Source of the DNA: Alsobacter sp045348435
Lineage (GTDB): Bacteria; Pseudomonadota; Alphaproteobacteria; Rhizobiales; Beijerinckiaceae
Length of the DNA: 64,000 nucleotides
NCBI RefSeq assembly: GCF_045348435.1
Contig: NZ_CP157484.1
Span: 4,402,001 to 4,466,000, forward strand
Direction: 5' to 3'
Below the pieces are notes generated by a model that worked only from the letters and a program-made list of their open reading frames with translations, searched no databases and was not told the origin of the DNA. A program made the translations under genes and the position numbers. Below, piece by piece: positions 18,106 to 30,191 of the stretch. The first letter of the stretch is position 1. The number at the start of each line of letters is the position of its first letter.

Positions 18106-18884
18106 TCTCTCCAGCCCAAGGCCCGCGAAATGCGTCTCGCGGTCCCGACGACCGCCTCGACCTGCGCGTCGGCAGGGTCGGCGGGGATGAATTGCTTGGC
18201 GCCCACGATCGCGATGGAGGCCACGAGGCGGCCCTGGTGGTCGTAGACCGGCGCCGCGATGGTGTTGACGCCGCTGATCACCTCGTCCGGCGCCGTGGAC
18301 CAGCCGCGCTCGCGCACCTTCGCGACGTCGCGCTCCAGCGTCTGCGGATCCGTGATGGTCTCGGGCGTCCAGGCAGGGAGCGGCGCCTGGCGCACGGCGT
18401 CGAGCAGCGCGGCCGGGCCGAAGGCGAGCCAGATCTTGCCGTGCGCGCTGGCGTGCAGGGCGAGCTTCGTTCCGGGCCGGGTCGCGAACTCGATCACGGT
18501 GCGGCCCTGGGTGAGCTCCAGCACCACCACGTCGCCGTCCACCAGGGCGCAGATGGTCACGGCCTGGCCGGTTTCGTCGCGCAGCTGGATCAGTTCGGGC
18601 CGCGCCGTCGTGACGATGTCGAAGCGGCTGCGGCAGGCCTCGCCGAGCACCATCAGCTTGACGCCGACGTCGTACCGCCCCGTTGCCACGTCCTGCCGGA
18701 CGAAGCCCCGGCTCGCCAGACCGCGCAGGTGACGATGAACGGTGGCCTTCGACGCGCCGAACTCGCTCGCGATCGCGGCCAGCGTCGTCGGCCCGCTCTG
18801 GTAGGCGAGAAACTCGACGATGCGCAGCGCCAGATCCAGCGTGCTCGTCGCGCCTGCCATGGGCCTGTCCAGGACGTCGCTCAT
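18102..18884 (-). CDS. IclR-family transcriptional regulator
   Basis: Regulator of 260 residues and first gene of the leftward operon. The N-terminal winged helix (TLAAIASEFGASKATVHRHLRGLASRGFV, about residues 34-62) is followed by the IclR effector domain (LHASAHGKIWLAF; SGVNTIAAPVYDHQGRLVASIAIVG). The start at MSDVL (18884) is chosen over a start seven codons earlier (18905), because the earlier one would lie within the inverted-repeat operator. It overlaps hyuA by four bases, so regulator and enzyme are coupled. It probably senses the pathway substrate and controls this operon plus the divergent acyl-CoA ligase. Confidence 0.92.
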   Translation of the reverse strand: MSDVLDRPMAGATSTLDLALRIVEFLAYQSGPTTLAAIASEFGASKATVHRHLRGLASRGFVRQDVATGRYDVGVKLMVLGEACRSRFDIVTTARPELIQLRDETGQAVTICALVDGDVVVLELTQGRTVIEFATRPGTKLALHASAHGKIWLAFGPAALLDAVRQAPLPAWTPETITDPQTLERDVAKVRERGWSTAPDEVISGVNTIAAPVYDHQGRLVASIAIVGAKQFIPADPADAQVEAVVGTARRISRALGWRE

Positions 18885-18896
18885 TTCCAACCCTAG

Positions 18897-18917
18897 GCGT
18901 TTCAAATGGTGAAACGC
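18897..18917. promoter_or_regulatory. Inverted-repeat operator between IclR gene and acyl-CoA ligase
   Basis: Perfect 8-bp arms GCGTTTCA / TGAAACGC separated by 5 bases, just upstream of the IclR start. Two further TTTCA half-sites (around 18919-18933) follow in a locally AT-rich stretch. IclR proteins often bind such palindromes at divergent promoters and repress themselves. Confidence 0.65.
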
Positions 18918-19059
18918 TATTTCATTATTTCAAACAGTGCTGGAACTTTGCCCCGGCGTCAACCATCATGGCGGGTGTGCAGGCCCGGTCGCACGCGTCG
19001 ATCTCCATGACGGCGCGCGACGCCGATGGCAGGATGCGCAACAAGGGGAGATCGACGCC

Positions 19060-20574
19060 ATGAACCTCGCCGCGATGATCCGGGACGTGGCTCGCCGCCA
19101 GCCTGACGCCCCTGCGGTGACGGATGGGGCGGTCACGCACAGCTACGCGACGTTCGTGGATCGCGCCGCCCGCATCGGGGGAGCCCTGCGCAACCGTGGG
19201 CTCGTTCCCGGCGACCGCGTGGTTCTCGCGATGGAGAATTGCGGCGAGTTCCTGGAGCTGCTTGTCGCCTGCTGGACGGCCGGGCTGTGCGTGGTGCCGG
19301 TGAACGCCAAGCTGCACCCGCGCGAGGTCGAGCACATCGTGCGCGACTCCGGCGCCCGCGCCGCATTCACGACGCCCGGCCTGGCCGGCGGCCTCACGCC
19401 CCTCGCCTCCCAGGTGGAAACGCTGGAGGCGCTGATCTGCACCCGCACGCCGGACTACGCCAGGCTGCTGGGTTGCGACCCCTGCGCGGTTCACCCGGGC
19501 GGCGCCGAGGAGCGGGCGTGGATCTTCTACACCAGCGGAACAACCGGCCGGCCGAAGGGCGCGATCCTGAGCCACCGCAACCTGCTCTTCATGAGCTTTT
19601 CCTATTACGCCGACATCGACGCGCTCGACGCCCGCGACGTGAAGCTGCATACGGCGCCGCTCTCGCATGCGTCCGGCCTGTTCGCCCTTCCCCATTTGCT
19701 CAGGGGCGGCCACCAGGTCGTGCTGCCCGGCTTCGACATCGAGGCGATCGCGGATGCGCTGCTGCGGTACTCCAACGTCACCATGTGGGCCGCCCCCACC
19801 ATGCTGACCCGGTTGGTCCACAGCCCGCTCGCGTCCTCCCTCAGGACCGAGAGCATCAAGACGATCTACTATGGCGGCGGGCCGATGTACGTCGCCGACC
19901 TGCAGCGCGCCCTGGCGATCTTCGGCCCCCGTCTCTACCAGATCTACGGCCAGGGCGAGTCCCCGATGACAATCGCCGGACTGGCGAAAACCATGCACGA
20001 CGCGCCTGACGATCTGCGCACCTGCGGGGTCGCCCGGACGGGCGTCCTGGTGCGGGTTGTGGACGACAGGGACCAGGACGTGCCGCCGGGGGAAATCGGC
20101 GAGGTCGTCACCCGCAGCGATTGCATGATGCAGGGCTACTGGAACAACCCGACGGCCAGCGCCGAAGCCCTGCGCGGCGGGTGGCTGCACACGGGCGATC
20201 TCGGCAGCATGGACGAGCGCGGCTTCCTGACCCTGCGCGACCGGTCCAAGGACATGATCATCAGCGGAGGCAGCAACATCTATCCCCGTGAGATCGAAGA
20301 GGTGTTGCTGCGCCACCCGGGCGTGCTGGAGGTCTCGGTGGTGGGGCGGCCGCATCCCGAATGGGGCGAGGAGGTGGTCGCGTTCGTCGTCGCCAAACCC
20401 GAGGCCGGCGTGAGCGACGCGGCGCTTGACGCCCTCTGCCTAGAGCACATCGCCCGGTTCAAGCGCCCGAAACACTATGTTTTTTTAGAAGCGCTTCCCA
20501 AGAACAACTACGGAAAAGTCTTGAAAACCGAATTACGGGACCGGGCCACAGCAGAAAATTTGAAAAATGACTAA
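19060..20574 (+). CDS. AMP-dependent acyl-CoA ligase
   Basis: Adenylate-forming acid:CoA ligase of 504 residues. The P-loop is YTSGTTGRPKG (about 157-167), followed by IYGQGESPMT, the hinge HTGDLGSMDERGFLTLRDRSKDMIISGGSNIYPREIEE and the catalytic lysine in NNYGKVLK near the C-terminus. ATG at 19060 has a good ribosome site (AAGGGGAG); upstream frame is not coding-like. Transcribed away from the IclR-hydantoinase operon across a shared operator, so it probably activates a carboxylic-acid intermediate of the same pathway. The final 35 or so codons are much poorer in GC than the rest (TTT, TTA, AAA, GAA, AAT codons), yet conserved residues are intact. Confidence 0.92.
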   Translation: MNLAAMIRDVARRQPDAPAVTDGAVTHSYATFVDRAARIGGALRNRGLVPGDRVVLAMENCGEFLELLVACWTAGLCVVPVNAKLHPREVEHIVRDSGARAAFTTPGLAGGLTPLASQVETLEALICTRTPDYARLLGCDPCAVHPGGAEERAWIFYTSGTTGRPKGAILSHRNLLFMSFSYYADIDALDARDVKLHTAPLSHASGLFALPHLLRGGHQVVLPGFDIEAIADALLRYSNVTMWAAPTMLTRLVHSPLASSLRTESIKTIYYGGGPMYVADLQRALAIFGPRLYQIYGQGESPMTIAGLAKTMHDAPDDLRTCGVARTGVLVRVVDDRDQDVPPGEIGEVVTRSDCMMQGYWNNPTASAEALRGGWLHTGDLGSMDERGFLTLRDRSKDMIISGGSNIYPREIEEVLLRHPGVLEVSVVGRPHPEWGEEVVAFVVAKPEAGVSDAALDALCLEHIARFKRPKHYVFLEALPKNNYGKVLKTELRDRATAENLKND

Positions 20575-20799
20575 CTGTCGGCAACGTCATTGCAAGGCAG
20601 CTACGACGGAAACCCAATCGGGTATTCCAGTCCGTATTACGGAGCCTTCGCCCTGCCCTCGACTGCCCGGCAAGCATCTGCTCTCACGGGAAGCCGCCTA
20701 TCCTGGATGAGACGCCCGGACAGCTCAAACCACGAAACTGCGTTGCTCATTGTGGTCGGGATCGAACTTCGTCATGCCGGCGTCCCAGGCTCCGAACGC
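20575..20799. other. Intergenic region between acyl-CoA ligase and rRNA operon terminator
   Basis: About 225 bases with no recognisable gene, RNA or terminator for the rightward ligase gene. Composition is more moderate than the surrounding coding DNA. Confidence 0.5.
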
Positions 20800-20835
20800 A
20801 AAACTCCCCGGCGCTGGGGAGCGTCGGGGAGTTTT
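20800..20835 (-). terminator. Rho-independent terminator of the rRNA operon
   Basis: Perfect 11-bp stem (AAAACTCCCCG with CGGGGAGTTTT), and the loop itself can pair further (CGCT/AGCG). On the leftward strand the stem ends in TTTT directly after the tRNA-fMet gene. Its A/T ends also allow bidirectional function. Confidence 0.88.
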
Positions 20836-20843
20836 GGGAGTGT

Positions 20844-20920
<77 letters not shown>

Positions 20921-21005
20921 CCAGGGTGATTGGGGGTCGTGCCGGTATGGGCCTTTGGGGGGCCTTGGGTGGTGAGGCATTGTGAGGAGGGATGCTGTTC
21001 TTGGC

Positions 21006-21123
21006 AGGCCTGGCGACGACCTACTCTCCCAGGTCTTGAGACATAGTACCATCGGCGCTGAGGAGTTTGACGGCCGAGTTCGGGATGGGATCGGGTTTGG
21101 TCTCCTCGCAAGGGCCACCAGGC
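21006..21123 (-). rRNA. rrf: 5S ribosomal RNA
   Basis: Recognised by the paired ends (GCCTGGTGGCC at the 5' end and GGCCAGGC-type complement CGCCAGGCC at the 3' end) and conserved internal sequence (CCCATCCCGAACTCGGCCGTCAAAC read on the minus side). Ends are accurate to a few bases. It lies between 23S and tRNA-fMet. Confidence 0.93.
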
Positions 21124-21181
21124 CGGCGAAGAACAGCATGGGCCGGCGCGGGGCCGGGAAGCGGGACTGGTCTTTTGGAGG

Positions 21182-21241
21182 GTGAGGTCGTTGGTCGTGA
21201 GGTCGGGCGTTCCCAACGGTCTCACGATCTAACGATCTCAC
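21182..21241. repeat. Imperfect inverted repeat of 8-bp units in the 23S-5S spacer
   Basis: Left arm (21182-21204) contains GTGAGGTC twice; right arm (21218-21241) contains three tandem 8-bp units, GGTCTCAC, GATCTAAC and GATCTCAC, the reverse complements of GTGAGRTC-like units. The arms can fold into a stem of about 23 bp with a 13-base loop. The same unit occurs in tandem at 24359-24390. Confidence 0.75.
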
Positions 21242-21269
21242 GTTTGTTCACGGACATGGTCCATGAGAA

Positions 21270-24074
<2,805 letters not shown>

Positions 24075-24358
24075 CGTTCTCATGAACAATGTCCGCCCCA
24101 CCCGCCGCTCGGCGCGGCCGGACAGGCTCGCGCCCGTCCAGGATGGTTCGCAACACCGCTCTTAAAAGACCAGTTTTTGCTTCAAACATGTCCGGCTCTC
24201 CGGCGGTCAGGCGCGGAGCGCTGGCTGGCCATCCCGCCCATCGCTGGGCGAAACGTCCGAACATGTTCCCTCTTCACAATGTCAAACATCACGCGGAACG
24301 CCATCCTGGGGACGACGCCGCGAAGCTCGGTTTCTTTTCGGATGAGACGGGGAAGGTC

Positions 24359-24390
24359 GTGAGATCGTGAGATCGTCAGGTCGTGAGATC
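24359..24390. repeat. Four tandem 8-bp repeats in the tRNA-Ala-23S spacer
   Basis: GTGAGATC, GTGAGATC, GTCAGGTC and GTGAGATC lie head to tail without gaps, 10 bases before the tRNA-Ala 3' end. Related units form the hairpin in the 23S-5S spacer. Confidence 0.85.
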
Positions 24391-24400
24391 GGTCGACCGC

Positions 24401-24476
24401 TGGTGGAGCCAGACGGGATCGAACCGACGACCTCATGCTTGCAAAGCACGCGCTCTCCCAACTGAGCTATGGCCCC
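24401..24476 (-). tRNA. tRNA-Ala (TGC)
   Basis: 76-nt cloverleaf with encoded CCA, anticodon TGC (minus-strand context CTTTGCAAG), T-arm GGTTCGATCC, and a G3:U70 pair (acceptor GGGGCCA with TGGCTCC) that identifies alanine tRNA. Located in the 16S-23S spacer after tRNA-Ile. Confidence 0.97.
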
Positions 24477-24622
24477 ACTCGCCGCAGGCGAGTGTGAGGA
24501 CTGGGCTCGAAGCTGGAAACCCGAAGCCGCAGGCTTCGGACCAGGCCGACCGGCCGCCGCGCACTTTTGCGCGTCAGCCAAGGCGGCGGAGACCGCCGCC
24601 GGCGCTTGAGGCGCCTCAACAA
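24477..24622. repeat. Hairpin-dense spacer between tRNA-Ile and tRNA-Ala
   Basis: Three perfect hairpins, each with an 8-bp stem and a 3-base loop, lie at 24476-24494 (loop GCA), 24521-24539 (loop GCA) and 24582-24600 (loop AGA). A 5-bp hairpin (GGCGC/GCGCC) follows at 24601-24615. No gene is present. Confidence 0.8.
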
Positions 24623-24699
24623 TGGTGGGCCTGGGAAGACTCGAACTTCCGACCTCACGCTTATCAAGCGCGCGCTCTAACCAACTGAGCTACAAGCCC
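24623..24699 (-). tRNA. tRNA-Ile (GAT)
   Basis: 77-nt cloverleaf with encoded CCA and anticodon GAT (minus-strand CTTGATAAG). D-arm AGCTCAGTTGGTTAGAGC and T-arm GTTCGAGTC are standard. First tRNA of the 16S-23S spacer. Confidence 0.97.
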
Positions 24700-24710
24700 A
24701 AGATCTCCCG

Positions 24711-24740
24711 GGTTTTGCGTCGCGAAGCGACGCCAAAACC
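24711..24740. other. Hairpin in the 16S-tRNA-Ile spacer
   Basis: GGTTTTGCGTCGC pairs with GCGACGCCAAAACC across a GAA triloop (13 bp with one bulged base), 11 bases beyond the tRNA-Ile 5' end. It may serve as an RNase processing structure of the precursor. The rest of the spacer up to the 16S 3' end (24871) shows no gene. Confidence 0.7.
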
Positions 24741-24863
24741 ATGGGCTCATCCGGAAAGAAAGAGAAACGAGGACGGCTATGTCCCGCAAAGTGAGCCCTG
24801 ACTGGGCTCATTGTTCCAAGTGCGCCGATAGGCTCTCCCACAAGGGGATCGCTCTGAAGGAGC

Positions 24864-26354
<1,491 letters not shown>

Positions 26355-26581
26355 GAAGAGTTAGATCATTTGGCTTTGCGCATCTCACGCCGTCCCATCA
26401 GGACGACGCCGTCATTGACGGAGTTCACATCACCCCGATCCCAGCCCGAAAGCCGAAACCGGAAATGTGAGCTCAAAACGCGTACGCCGATCCAGTCGAT
26501 CCCTACCAAAGGCTCCGAAGAACCCCCTTCGAGATCACGCAAGGACACGGCCGTCCACGTTTCTCTTTCTTCCATCCAAAT

Positions 26582-26593
26582 TGTCAAAGAGCG
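26582..26593 (-). promoter_or_regulatory. boxA-like antitermination site in the rRNA leader
   Basis: The minus strand reads GCTCTTTGACAA, close to the rrn boxA consensus (TGCTCTTTAACA), in the leader about 230 bases upstream of mature 16S. It would recruit Nus factors for rRNA antitermination. Confidence 0.7.
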
Positions 26594-26729
26594 GCATCTT
26601 GCGATGCTTGACGGCGGAACCGACAAAAACAGTCTCTGCCCCGACCGAGGTCGGGCGGCTTAGGCCCGTGCTGCAGAGAAGCGTTGCCGGCGCGCCGTCG
26701 TTGTCGGCGGCGACGCCGTGTGTGAGGTG

Positions 26730-26759
26730 CTTATAGATCCGGCGCTTTGGCGCTGTCAA
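26730..26759 (-). promoter_or_regulatory. Sigma-70 promoter of the rRNA operon
   Basis: On the minus strand, TTGACA (26754-26759) and TATAAG (26730-26735; or CTATAA one base earlier with a 17-base spacer) form a near-consensus promoter. The transcript would begin about 370 bases upstream of mature 16S. Confidence 0.85.
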
Positions 26760-27176
26760 CGCCGTCTTGCAAAAAAATGCGACAGGCGAATGACGCCGAA
26801 GCGGGCGGACCGCCCGGAGCCCTTGCCCGGCCTCGGAAAAGCGGCCTTCGAATTCCGTCCTGCCGGCGCGGTCGACCTCCCTGGCCGCGGGCCGCCCCAT
26901 TCGGGCCATGTTCGTCAGCGCTTTCAAGGACCGTCGAGCCCTGCTTCGCGAAGGCCGGCCCCTCGGCGTCGATTGACGCCCCCCGGCGTGATCGGCAATG
27001 TGCCCCAGCGTAGTCGGGAGTCGCTCGTCCGGGAGGAGGCGCCCGAGGCTCGTCACGCGGGCCTTCGGGCGACCATTCGATCGAAGCGCCCGCCCGCCGA
27101 ACGACCAGAAAGCCCGCCGGCCGCCCATGCCCTCACGTCGACCCTCATCCGCCCACCCGATGCGCTCGCGCCGCCC
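26760..27176. other. Intergenic region between rRNA promoter and M23 peptidase
   Basis: About 415 bases. A reading frame is open through it in phase with the peptidase, but its content (Pro/Arg-rich, no family resemblance, overlapping the rRNA promoter) looks like GC-driven background. The peptidase promoter must lie here; no consensus sites are obvious. Confidence 0.5.
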
Positions 27177-29225
27177 ATGTCAGTCGTCCAGCTGATGCAC
27201 AGGCCCGGCGCCATGGCGTCCCGCGCAGGCGCGCCCTCCCCGCGCATCCTGAAGGTGCTCGGGCTGCCCATGGTGGATCTTGGCCATGAGCCGCCGATCT
27301 CGCGCGACGGCGACCAGCCGCGGCACGACCGGCGCAGCATCAGCCTGCGCTGGCTCTCCGGCACCATCCTGACCGGGCTCTTCGGCGCCACCCTGATCGG
27401 CTCGGCCATCTATGTGTCGTTCGACGGCGACCTCGTCTTCGCCGAACGCGGCGAGCTCGCGCTCGTGTCCACGGCCCGCAACGCCGGCACGGGCGACCGG
27501 TCGCCCCGGCGCGGCGACAAGCTCTTCGTCGCCTCCGACATCATCTCCGCCAAGCAGGCCTTCAAGACGCCGACCACCATCAAGGTCGGCGACCGGGAGG
27601 TCATCAAAGTGAAGCCCTTCGTCCGGGTGGCGACCAATCTGGCGCTGGGCTCGCTGGGCTTCGCGGAGGACATCCCCCCCTTCAACCCGATGAAGCTCTA
27701 TGGCGGAGCGGACGTCACCACCGACAAGGCCTCGCCGGCCGAACTGGAGCTGACCGACGGCGACGCCGAGGTCTCCGTGCAGCGCCGGCCGATGACAGGC
27801 TTCGAGGGCGTGGACGAGCCGGGCGCGGCGCTCACCACGGAGCAGGCCACCGCCCAGGTCGAGGAAGAGCAGAAGACGTTGCGCGAGGCGGGCCAGAAGG
27901 CGCCCCTGGCGCTGCCCTCCCAGCAGCGCATGCTCACCATGGCGCTCACGGCTCCCCGGGTGCAGCCTGACGCGCCCGCGCCGGCGCCTGGCATCTCCTT
28001 CTCCACCATGCAGGTGACCTTCGTCCCCGAGAACGTCACCACCCGGCCAAAGACGGCCGCGACCGCCCGCCAGGCGGCCCCGCCCCAGGAAGAGAGGCTC
28101 GTCACCGTCAAGCGCGGCGAGACGCTGGAGCAGGTCCTGCGCGCCAACGGGGCGACCCTGGCGGAGGTCCGGTCCATCCAGCTCGCGCTCGCGTCCCGCC
28201 TCAGGGAGGCGCCGGTCAAGGAAGGCCAGCGGCTGAAAATCCTGTTCGCGCCCGCCGCCAAGGGCGTCGCTCCCGTGCTGCGCGTGATGATCTATGACGG
28301 CGAGACCATCGTGGCCATCGCGGCGCTGAGCGACCGCAACGACTTCGTCTCCGTCGCCCCGCCGCAGGCCGAGACGCCCGTCTCCAGCGAGGACGACGAG
28401 ACCGAGGACCAGCCGGGCGGGATCCGCCTCTATGACAGCCTTTACGAGACGGCGCTCAAGCACGACATCCCGCGCGCGGTCGTCGACCAGTTCGTCAAGA
28501 TCTCGTTCTACGACTTCGACCTGCAGCGCCGGGTGTCGGGCGGCGACAGCTTCGAGGTGTTCTACTCCGAGGACGAGGAGAACGAGGGCAAGCCGGAGGT
28601 GCTCTACGCTTCGCTTTCGGTGTCGGGCCAGCAGAAGCGCTATTACCGCTTCCAGCTCGGCGACCAGAACGTCGTCGATTTCTTCGACGAGCAGGGCAAG
28701 TCGAACCGCAAGTTCCTGGTCCGCAAGCCGATCGCCGAGGGCGTGCTGCGCTCCACCTTCGGCATGCGCTACCACCCCATCCTGCGCTATTCGCGCATGC
28801 ACAACGGCGTCGACTGGGCCAACAAGGTCGGCACCCCGATCGTCGCCGCGGGCGACGGCCGGGTGCGGCTGGCCGGCTGGGAGTCGGGCTACGGGCGCCG
28901 GGTCGAGATCGAGCATCAATACGGGTTCGTGACGACCTACAATCACATGTCGGGCTTCGGCAAGGGCATCAAGGAGGGCGTGCGGGTGCGCCAGGGCCAG
29001 GTGATCGGCTTCCTGGGCAGCACCGGCCTCTCCACCGGGCCCCACCTCCACTACGAGGTGATGATCAACGAGAACCTGGTCGACCCGCTCACCATCAAGC
29101 TGCCGCGCAACCGTGAGCTGGACGCGCAGCAGCTCAGCGCTTTCCAACGCGAACGCGAGCGGATAGACGAGCTCATCCGCAAGGCGCCGGGCGCCACGCG
29201 GGTCGCCGAGCGCGCGCAGCGCTGA
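27177..29225 (+). CDS. M23-family metallopeptidase (envelope, LysM/OapA-like module)
   Basis: Cell-envelope peptidoglycan endopeptidase, about 682 residues from ATG 27177. A single membrane segment (LRWLSGTILTGLFGATLIGSAIYVSF, about residues 60-85) anchors a long periplasmic region. A middle module LVTVKRGETLEQVLRANGATLAEV resembles LysM/OapA. The C-terminal M23 domain has HNGVD (zinc His/Asp), then GRRVEIEHQYGF and HLHYEV (HxH), so the active site is complete. The exact start is uncertain: ATGs at 27195 and 27270 are alternatives, and the homologous part begins near LGHEPPISRDG. Divergent from the rRNA operon. Confidence 0.9.
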   Translation: MSVVQLMHRPGAMASRAGAPSPRILKVLGLPMVDLGHEPPISRDGDQPRHDRRSISLRWLSGTILTGLFGATLIGSAIYVSFDGDLVFAERGELALVSTARNAGTGDRSPRRGDKLFVASDIISAKQAFKTPTTIKVGDREVIKVKPFVRVATNLALGSLGFAEDIPPFNPMKLYGGADVTTDKASPAELELTDGDAEVSVQRRPMTGFEGVDEPGAALTTEQATAQVEEEQKTLREAGQKAPLALPSQQRMLTMALTAPRVQPDAPAPAPGISFSTMQVTFVPENVTTRPKTAATARQAAPPQEERLVTVKRGETLEQVLRANGATLAEVRSIQLALASRLREAPVKEGQRLKILFAPAAKGVAPVLRVMIYDGETIVAIAALSDRNDFVSVAPPQAETPVSSEDDETEDQPGGIRLYDSLYETALKHDIPRAVVDQFVKISFYDFDLQRRVSGGDSFEVFYSEDEENEGKPEVLYASLSVSGQQKRYYRFQLGDQNVVDFFDEQGKSNRKFLVRKPIAEGVLRSTFGMRYHPILRYSRMHNGVDWANKVGTPIVAAGDGRVRLAGWESGYGRRVEIEHQYGFVTTYNHMSGFGKGIKEGVRVRQGQVIGFLGSTGLSTGPHLHYEVMINENLVDPLTIKLPRNRELDAQQLSAFQRERERIDELIRKAPGATRVAERAQR

Positions 29226-29273
29226 TCCCCACCGGTCGGCGCCGCGCGGCGCGGGGCGGCGCGAAGGCCCCCG

Positions 29274-30191
29274 ATGCTGCACGTCCTCACCGTCGTCCTG
29301 CCCGTCTTCGGCCTTCTGGGCCTCGGCTACGTCTCGCGCGCCACGGGCTATCTGGGGGACCGGGCCGGCGAGGGCCTGTCGGACTTCGTCTTCGCCATTG
29401 CGATCCCGGCGCTGATCTTCAAGACGCTGACCGCGGCCCAGCTTCCCGAGGCGCAGCCCTGGGGCTATTGGCTGTCCTATTTCGGCGGCGTCGTTGTGGT
29501 GTGGACGCTCGGCGCGCAAATCGCGCGGCGGTTCTTCGCCGTGTCGCATGTGGAGGGCGTGGTGGCCGGCTTCACGGCGGCCCAGTCCAACACGGTGCTG
29601 GTCGGGATCCCGCTGATCCTGGAGGCCTATGGGCCGGAAGGGGCCGTGCCGCTCTTCCTGCTGGTCGCCATCCACCTGCCGATCATGATGACGACCGCGA
29701 CCGTGCTGGCGGAGGGACGCGGCGTGCCGCTGCGCCGCATCGTCCGCCAGCTCGTCATGAACCCGCTCCTGATCGCCATCGCGGTCAGCGTCCTCGCCCG
29801 CCAGGTCGGGGCTCCCCTCCCGGGCGCGTTGAAGACCATCGTCGACATGCTGGGCGCGGCGGCCGGCCCTTGCGCGCTCTTCGCCATGGGGATCGCGCTC
29901 CGACGCTACGGCGCGGGCGACGAGCCGCTGCTCTCGGTGGCGCTGACGGCGCTGAAGCTCATCGTCCACCCGCTGGTCGTGCTGGTGCTGGCGACGCGCG
30001 TGTTCACGATGCCGAATGTCTGGGCGGGGGTGGCGGTGCTCTTCGCCGCCATGCCGTGCGGGGTGAACGCCTATCTGTTCGCCGAGCGCTATCGCACCGG
30101 CGTGGCCATCTCGTCCGGCGCGATCGCGATCTCGACGGCGCTGTGCGTGCTGAGCTCCGCCTTCTGGCTGGCCGTCATGGGGATCCGGTGA
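29274..30191 (+). CDS. AEC-family (auxin efflux carrier-like) transporter
   Basis: Integral membrane protein of 305 residues with about ten hydrophobic helices (LTVVLPVFGLLGLGYVSRATGYL at the N-terminus; FAIAIPALIFKTL; NPLLIAIAVSVLA; FAAMPCGVNAYLFAERY). It matches the AEC family of solute exporters or malonate/malate carriers. It starts 48 bases after the peptidase stop, so may be co-transcribed, and its last 17 bases overlap the convergent gluQ gene. Substrate unknown. Confidence 0.9.
   Translation: MLHVLTVVLPVFGLLGLGYVSRATGYLGDRAGEGLSDFVFAIAIPALIFKTLTAAQLPEAQPWGYWLSYFGGVVVVWTLGAQIARRFFAVSHVEGVVAGFTAAQSNTVLVGIPLILEAYGPEGAVPLFLLVAIHLPIMMTTATVLAEGRGVPLRRIVRQLVMNPLLIAIAVSVLARQVGAPLPGALKTIVDMLGAAAGPCALFAMGIALRRYGAGDEPLLSVALTALKLIVHPLVVLVLATRVFTMPNVWAGVAVLFAAMPCGVNAYLFAERYRTGVAISSGAIAISTALCVLSSAFWLAVMGIR

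Noticed and set aside
26718..27176. N-terminal extension of the M23 peptidase up to 26718
   Set aside because: It would begin inside the rRNA promoter, and the encoded sequence is not conserved-looking.
27180..29969. Long minus-strand open frame of about 930 codons opposite the M23 peptidase and AEC transporter
   Set aside because: Antisense shadow; both plus-strand genes have intact family motifs, and the minus product has none.
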